From NCBI GenBank assembly GCA_900552495.1, contig URZY01000005.1:62001-126000 (forward strand): a stretch of DNA of 64,000 bases, in the 5' to 3' direction. A model generated the notes under the pieces. That model saw nothing but the letters and a program-made list of their open reading frames with translations. It was not told where the DNA came from and searched no databases. This document shows positions 59,524 through 64,000 of this stretch, one piece after another. A program made the translations under genes and the position numbers. The first letter of the stretch is position 1, and each line of letters opens with the position of its first letter. The stretch comes from an uncultured Mycoplasmatota bacterium (GTDB lineage: Bacteria; Bacillota_I; Bacilli_A; RF39; UBA660).

Positions 59524-59557
59524 AATAACACCTACTTTATAGGTAGGTGTTATTTTT
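59522..59557. terminator. bidirectional terminator between metK and the ASCH gene
   Basis: A perfect 14-bp stem (59522-59535 with 59543-59556) with a 7-base loop and T-rich ends in both directions. Confidence 0.9.
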
Positions 59558-59582
59558 AGATTGAAATTATATGCACTAGTTA

Positions 59583-59975
59583 TTATATATTATAATCCCA
59601 TAAGCCAAGTTTTCCCGGAACTTTTATGGGTTCAATGGGACTAATATTTTCTAGAATCCAGGCATATCGGCCTTCTTCATATATACCTAGGATATATTCT
59701 TGATGATTGCTCTTGGCTTGATTAATAAAGTCTTTAGTCATTTCTATACAGTCGACTAAAGTGGCTTTGCAAATTATGCTTCCATTGTTTAATTCCAAGC
59801 CTTTTATAAGGTCTAAAACTTCTGGATTATCTATTCCTTTTAAGAATTTTTTACCTTGGCTTGCATGAATTAAAATATCACCACGATAAGTAGTTTTCCA
59901 ACTTCGGGTTTCTACTTTTTTATAACCTTCTTTTATTAGAGTGGCATAGGGTTCTTGTAAACTTATTGTTTTCAT
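59583..59975 (-). CDS. ASCH-domain protein
   Basis: 130 residues, a single ASCH domain: 'SLQEPYATLIKEGYKKVETRSWKTTYRGDILIHAS' at the N-terminus and 'YAWILENISPIEPIKVPGKLGLWDY' at the end, both typical. The domain has a PUA-like beta-barrel and is linked to RNA binding; E. coli YqfB of this superfamily is an amidohydrolase for N4-acetylcytidine, but function here is unknown. It follows the Nudix gene by 9 bases. Confidence 0.85.
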   Translation of the reverse strand: MKTISLQEPYATLIKEGYKKVETRSWKTTYRGDILIHASQGKKFLKGIDNPEVLDLIKGLELNNGSIICKATLVDCIEMTKDFINQAKSNHQEYILGIYEEGRYAWILENISPIEPIKVPGKLGLWDYNI

Positions 59976-59984
59976 AAATACTCC

Positions 59985-60410
59985 TTAATCTATTAACCCA
60001 TTGTTGAGACAATAAGGGATGACTTTATGTTTTAAAGTATTTGAAAGAAGAGATTCTCCCATTGAAGTGTCATACCATAGAAAACTTTCTATTTCATTAG
60101 ATGTTTCTAACTCTCCTTGAAGTGGACAAGTATATATAAATACAAAAAAATGTATTTTTAAGTTTGAATCAGAAGTTGCGATTTCATCAAAATCCATTAC
60201 TTGTTGGAAAGCTGACTCTTTAATAACAACTTTTGTACCTAATTCTTCACGACATTCTCTTATAGCGGCTTGGAGAATAGTTTCACCTGGTTCTACTTTG
60301 CCACCAATCATTTGATGAGTAGGTTTATTTCTAGGCTTATCGATTAAAATCTTTTTATCTTTTAAAAAAATAGTTCCAACAACATTTAACATACTTTTCT
60401 CCTTTTTCAA
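59985..60410 (-). CDS. Nudix hydrolase
   Basis: 141 residues with a complete Nudix box from G37 to T59 (GKVEPGETILQAAIRECREELG). The substrate is probably a nucleoside diphosphate derivative; members with this size include MutT-like and ADP-ribose pyrophosphatases. It is co-transcribed with the ASCH gene and divergent from the Cys-His-Asp protein. Confidence 0.9.
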   Translation of the reverse strand: MKKEKSMLNVVGTIFLKDKKILIDKPRNKPTHQMIGGKVEPGETILQAAIRECREELGTKVVIKESAFQQVMDFDEIATSDSNLKIHFFVFIYTCPLQGELETSNEIESFLWYDTSMGESLLSNTLKHKVIPYCLNNGLID

Positions 60411-60443
60411 TATTCAAGTAAATTATAACACAATTTTAATTTA

Positions 60444-60452
60444 TGATATAAT
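60444..60452 (+). promoter_or_regulatory. extended -10 promoter of the triad protein gene
   Basis: TGATATAAT (60444-60452) again occurs without a clear -35 box, 24 bases before the ATG. Confidence 0.6.
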
Positions 60453-60475
60453 GAATATATTAGGATGTGATAGGA

Positions 60476-61378
60476 ATGCTTTATAAGAAATCTGTTATAG
60501 ATTGTGAAAAAAAAGATTTTATATTTGATAGTAAGCCATACAATGAGGATATTGATTTTAAATTAATAGCGGCAATTGAAACTTTTTATGAAAAAAATGG
60601 TTATATTCCTAATAAATATATAGTTGATTTTTTGGACTGGATGACTTATATGGCAAGAATAAATATTACTAATGATTTAGATGACATTTTAGAGTCGTCA
60701 TTTGCTGGAAGGTGTTCTATCGCTCAAGATTATCTTTCAAAGCTGTGTGAAAAATTTTCATTTCCGTATGTAACTTTTAATGTTGGAGACATATTAGGAT
60801 GTGAGCCTATTCATGCTTTGACAAGAGTAGATATTCCAACTAGGTTAAATGGAAAAGAAAGTTTTAGAAGTTTTATCTTGGATCCAACTTTTAGACAATT
60901 TTGCTTAACTGAGGAAAACCGTTATGATCGTTATAATGAAGAGCCAAGATGGGGCGTAAGAAAATCAACTCCTCATCCTGGGTATTTTTTCAATTTAACT
61001 GAAGATGGTAAAGTGTTTGCAAATAATCTTATTTCTAAAGGCTATTTTGAAGATAATGATACAAACTTAAAACAGTACTTTGATCCTTTCGTCTTGTATA
61101 TTACACCTAAGGAAGCCTATCCCAATGAAGAACTAGTGGGGAAAATAGCTAGTACAAAAATAGATGCTAATGTATATAGAGAAAGTATAAAAGAAAAAGA
61201 AAAACCGCCTTTTCATAGCACAAATCATTTTGATTTTACGACCCCAAAAGAGAAAATAGAATTTGAGCAAAGGAAGCTAGTAAATAGAATTAAACAAAAA
61301 TTTAGGCGAAGAGAATTAGAAACGATGTTTTCTATAGATGATGAAAATAATACTAGTATAGCTAATGTTACAAAATAA
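60476..61378 (+). CDS. unassigned protein with a Cys-His-Asp triad pattern (transglutaminase/papain-like?)
   Basis: 300 residues from the ATG at 60476; a GTG at 60467 falls inside the likely ribosome binding site. Residues 75-145 hold three motifs in the order and spacing of a transglutaminase- or papain-like hydrolase: C80 (SSFAGRCSIAQDYL), H113 (EPIHALTRVDI) and D136 (FILDPTFRQF). No signal peptide or membrane segment is seen. The last 60 residues are strongly charged. The family is unrecognised. It could be a cysteine peptidase, an N-acetyltransferase-like enzyme or a toxin. Confidence 0.6.
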   Translation: MLYKKSVIDCEKKDFIFDSKPYNEDIDFKLIAAIETFYEKNGYIPNKYIVDFLDWMTYMARINITNDLDDILESSFAGRCSIAQDYLSKLCEKFSFPYVTFNVGDILGCEPIHALTRVDIPTRLNGKESFRSFILDPTFRQFCLTEENRYDRYNEEPRWGVRKSTPHPGYFFNLTEDGKVFANNLISKGYFEDNDTNLKQYFDPFVLYITPKEAYPNEELVGKIASTKIDANVYRESIKEKEKPPFHSTNHFDFTTPKEKIEFEQRKLVNRIKQKFRRRELETMFSIDDENNTSIANVTK

Positions 61379-61403
61379 AAGGAATAGTTAGTCTATTCCT
61401 TTT

Positions 61404-62609
61404 TTATCTGTTTGTCCATCTTGATGGAAATGAAATTAAGCTAGGTGGACTTACAAATCTACTTTGATATTGTGAGTAAGTACAACCGCCGTTGTTTTTC
61501 CAATGACAAGTAGATATTTCCATATGTAAATGTGGACCTGTAGAACAACCAGTTGTTCCCATATAAGCAATTAATGTGTTTCTGGTTATGTATTGCCCTA
61601 CTTTTATGTTTCCATAAGAACGCATATGAGCATATGTTACATAGTAATATCTTCCGTTATAATTGTGTTTTGTCACAACTACTAAGGCATTACCATTACA
61701 TTTTATTCCAGCAGCAGCACACCATCTTCCGCTTGTACAGTCATCTGTATAAATAGCATGAACGGTTCCTTCGGCGATGGCATATATTGGTTCTGCTTTA
61801 TTATCACTACTTAAATCTACAGCTATATGACCAGAATGAGATCCTTGAGTAACATAACCTTTCATCATTGGTCTTGAGAAAAATCCAACACTCGGAAGAC
61901 TACTACCAGACTCTTGTGAAATTCGATATTGACAAGCTTGAATGTCTTCATTGGCTCCACAACCTAAATTTTTGAAATATGTTACTTGGGCTTTAGCTTC
62001 TTTTATTTGTGTTTCAATAGAAGGCATTGTAGCTTTTATAGACTTGCTATCAGCTTCTATTCTGGCTTTCTCAGATTCTAATTGTACCCCTAGTTTTTTC
62101 AATTCCTCTTTTTTCTTAGTTAATTCTTGTTGTTGAGTCTTATTCTTTTCAATTAATTCAGATAATTCTTTCATTATTTTATCATTATAATCTGTTAATT
62201 GTTCTACAATAGACATTCTATAAATCATATCTGTTATATCTGTTGCACCAAAAGCATATTCTAAATAGATATTTTCACCATTTGAAATCTGATAATATTC
62301 AATTATTTTTTTACTTTCTTCACTTTTTCTAGCAATTTCTTCATTACTTTCGTCGATTTCTTTTTGAAGAGTAACTATTTCTTCTTCGGCAGCGGCCATC
62401 TGTTTTTCAATGGAAGATATTTTAACTTTTATAGCCGCAACTTCTTCATCATTTTTAGCTAAGTTAGCTTTCTTAGCATTTAATTCTTCAGTGTATTTTT
62501 TTACTTCTGCTTCAAATTGAGCAATTGTTTTTGCTTTAGTATTCATTGGTAGTGCTATAAATGAAACTAATATAACAATTACTAATAAAATATTTATAGC
62601 TTTTTTCAT
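61404..62609 (-). CDS. secreted M23 peptidase with coiled coil, FtsEX partner (PcsB/EnvC-like)
   Basis: 401 residues. Signal peptide (1-27), a long coiled coil (about 28-215, rich in K/E/A), a linker, and a LytM/M23 domain (about 265-380) with the first ligands in 'GHIAVDLSS' and the HxH motif in 'GPHLHMEIS'. Its layout matches PcsB/EnvC-type hydrolases activated across the membrane by FtsEX. The catalytic domain has several extra Cys (for example CTSGRWCAAAGIKC), which may form disulfides. It follows ftsX with a one-base overlap. Confidence 0.88.
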   Translation of the reverse strand: MKKAINILLVIVILVSFIALPMNTKAKTIAQFEAEVKKYTEELNAKKANLAKNDEEVAAIKVKISSIEKQMAAAEEEIVTLQKEIDESNEEIARKSEESKKIIEYYQISNGENIYLEYAFGATDITDMIYRMSIVEQLTDYNDKIMKELSELIEKNKTQQQELTKKKEELKKLGVQLESEKARIEADSKSIKATMPSIETQIKEAKAQVTYFKNLGCGANEDIQACQYRISQESGSSLPSVGFFSRPMMKGYVTQGSHSGHIAVDLSSDNKAEPIYAIAEGTVHAIYTDDCTSGRWCAAAGIKCNGNALVVVTKHNYNGRYYYVTYAHMRSYGNIKVGQYITRNTLIAYMGTTGCSTGPHLHMEISTCHWKNNGGCTYSQYQSRFVSPPSLISFPSRWTNR

Positions 62610-63508
62610 TATATTTTTAGATATTTCTTAACTGCACTTGCACTACCAATCATACCTACTAACATTCCAACAACTAAGACTATTAATGCCGTTGCATACA
62701 TAAATGGCTCTGGCTTAATTAATTGAATTAGTTCAGAATATAAATATCCATCAAAGTGATTATAAAATGCTAGGTAACCATAGGTTGATAAAATAATAGG
62801 AATTATTGATCCAAACATTCCTAAGATCATACCCTCAACTATAAATGGTGTTTTAATAGTAAAGTTACTTGCACCAACTAGTCTCATAATACTAATTTCT
62901 CTTTTTCTTGCAGAAATTGTTAATTTTATTGTATTAATAATCAAGAAAACGGTTACAACTATTAAGGCAATTACAACCCCATAAGTTACTTTTTCTACGG
63001 AAGAAAAGGCTTTAACCATTTTGTCAACCATTCCTTCACCATATCTTACTACTGATACCTTATCAATTTTTTCAATATTTTGAGCAGTTTTTTTAATGTT
63101 TTCAACATTTTTTACTTTAACTTGAAATGTATCTTTAAGAGGGCTTTCATCGTTGTCCCACTCTGATAAAACTCTATTAAAGACCTCTGATTCAGCTTGC
63201 ATATTTTCTTTTATGTCTTGCTTAGATTGATATGTATATTTATCAACATTTGATAGAGATTTAATCTCTTTTTCAACTTCTTTTCTATCTAAAGTAGTTG
63301 CATCATTGTCTAAGAAAACTACAATTGTCATATCTTTTTCAATTTCTTTAGTAAAGTTTTGAACATTAAATGATGCAATTATTGCGACAGCAACAATTAT
63401 TAATGTTATTGTAATACAAGAAATGGAAGCTAAAGACAGACTGAAGTTTCTTATTACACTTTTAAAAGCATCGCGGATGCTTCGTCCTAACATTCTAAAC
63501 GGCTTCAT
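62609..63508 (-). CDS. ftsX: cell division protein FtsX
   Basis: 299 residues. Four membrane segments (about 22-44, 172-195, 222-245, 268-292), a large extracellular loop (about 45-165) that binds the hydrolase, and the 'ARKREISIMRLVGASNFTIKTPFIVEG' loop typical of FtsX. With FtsE it forms an ABC-type switch that activates wall hydrolysis. The ATG lies 14 bases inside the end of ftsE. Confidence 0.95.
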   Translation of the reverse strand: MKPFRMLGRSIRDAFKSVIRNFSLSLASISCITITLIIVAVAIIASFNVQNFTKEIEKDMTIVVFLDNDATTLDRKEVEKEIKSLSNVDKYTYQSKQDIKENMQAESEVFNRVLSEWDNDESPLKDTFQVKVKNVENIKKTAQNIEKIDKVSVVRYGEGMVDKMVKAFSSVEKVTYGVVIALIVVTVFLIINTIKLTISARKREISIMRLVGASNFTIKTPFIVEGMILGMFGSIIPIILSTYGYLAFYNHFDGYLYSELIQLIKPEPFMYATALIVLVVGMLVGMIGSASAVKKYLKI

Positions 63509-64000
63509 TGCTATAAGTTCCTTTCTTCTTAAAGTTTACTAAATGTCCATCTTTTAGAGTAATTACTTGCTTTTTCATTTTATTAACAATATCTTTATCG
63601 TGGGTAACCATAATAATTGTTGTGCCACGATTATTATTAATATCTTCAAGTACTTTCATAATTTCCATACTCATCTCTGGATCTAAATTTCCTGTTGGTT
63701 CATCACAAAGTAATAATTTAGGGTCATTTACTATTGCTCTGGCAATGGCTACTCTTTGCTGTTCTCCACCGGATAAATGATCTGGATATTCATGAAGTTT
63801 ATGCTTTAAACCTACATCTTCTAAGGCTTTTAAAACTTTAACTCTAATCTCTTCCTTGGTTGCACCGATTACCTCTAAGGCAAAGGCAACATTTTCATAT
63901 ACCGTTTGTTTCGGTAATAATCTATAATCTTGGAATACAATTCCTAATTTTCTTCTTAGTTTATATACCTTACGGTTTTTTAACTTGGCAACATCTAAGC
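63495..64000 (-). CDS. ftsE: cell division ATP-binding protein FtsE (C-terminal part)
   Basis: The frame runs from the window edge to the TAG at 63495-63497, about 168 codons; the N-terminus with Walker A is outside. Visible are the Q-loop 'GIVFQDYRLLPKQTVYENVAFAL', the signature 'LSGGEQQRVAIARAIV', Walker B 'LLLCDEPTGNLDP' and the switch 'IIMVTHDKDIV', all intact. It pairs with ftsX by a 14-base overlap. Confidence 0.95.
   Translation of the reverse strand, partial: LDVAKLKNRKVYKLRRKLGIVFQDYRLLPKQTVYENVAFALEVIGATKEEIRVKVLKALEDVGLKHKLHEYPDHLSGGEQQRVAIARAIVNDPKLLLCDEPTGNLDPEMSMEIMKVLEDINNNRGTTIIMVTHDKDIVNKMKKQVITLKDGHLVNFKKKGTYSNEAV

Noticed and set aside
1..64000. Mycoplasma genetic code (TGA as Trp)
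   Set aside because: TGA is used as a stop, for example at 2534-2536, and tryptophan positions checked use TGG.
1..64000. tRNA, rRNA or CRISPR arrays
   Set aside because: No cloverleaf-like sequence, rRNA signature or set of regular direct repeats was seen on either strand.

Overview
The window comes from a low-GC, Gram-positive (Bacilli/Firmicutes) chromosome with a standard genetic code: TGA is a real stop, for example at 2534-2536. The S10-spc-alpha ribosomal superoperon has Firmicutes order. Wall genes (a D,D-carboxypeptidase, FtsEX with an M23 hydrolase, Lgt), Spo0A and a SpoIID-domain protein argue for a walled relative of spore-forming Bacilli. Superoxide reductase, rubrerythrin, a rubredoxin fusion and a PerR-type regulator argue for an anaerobe. 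Compact intergenic regions and several lineage-specific proteins suggest an uncultured, possibly gut-associated lineage near Erysipelotrichales/RF39. The taxon is inferred; no rRNA or tRNA gene was seen.

Layout. 1-2.3 kb: the 5' end of an Abi_2-like gene, a zinc-dependent phospholipase C-family protein and a SpoIID-like protein with a degenerate active site. 2.3-7.7 kb: a minimal type VII secretion (T7SS) operon of the ATPase EssC, ubiquitin-like EsaB and two small candidate partners. 7.8-9.5 kb: a holin/M23-endolysin pair and rdgB. 9.6-16.6 kb: rpsI, rplM, truA, two decayed ECF-type ATPases, an SDR and four unrecognised proteins, filling the place where related genomes carry rplQ-ecfA1-ecfA2-ecfT-truA-rplM-rpsI. 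16.7-30.8 kb: rplQ back to rpsJ, with secY, adk, map, infA, rpmJ and rpoA; rpmD (L30) is absent. 31-33.7 kb: dinB, a small XRE regulator and an internally deleted IS3-family element with intact ends. 33.7-41 kb: glycolysis (gpmI, tpiA, pgk, gap) with an ATPase and spo0A between. 41-52.6 kb: a TGS-domain nucleoside kinase, clpP, whiA, yvcK, lgt, uvrA and uvrB; a radical SAM/SPASM gene and a laccase-fold-like gene separate uvrA from uvrB. 52.9-56.9 kb: exoA and an oxidative-stress island (Spx/ArsC-like reductase, superoxide reductase, rubredoxin-glutamate synthase-like fusion, rubrerythrin, PerR-type regulator with a palindromic operator). 57-64 kb: D,D-carboxypeptidase, metK behind a SAM-I riboswitch, an ASCH protein, a Nudix hydrolase, a protein with a Cys-His-Asp triad pattern, and ftsEX with its M23 partner; ftsE runs off the window.

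How the parts fit. The central block is growth machinery: ribosome, Sec translocon, RNA polymerase alpha, and glycolysis under a strong gap promoter. Most novelty lies in the accessory parts. These are the reduced T7SS beside a phage-type lysis pair, the lineage-specific proteins within the ribosomal neighbourhood (two of the small ones share a motif), the decaying ECF ATPases without EcfT, and promoters embedded in the terminators of upstream genes.
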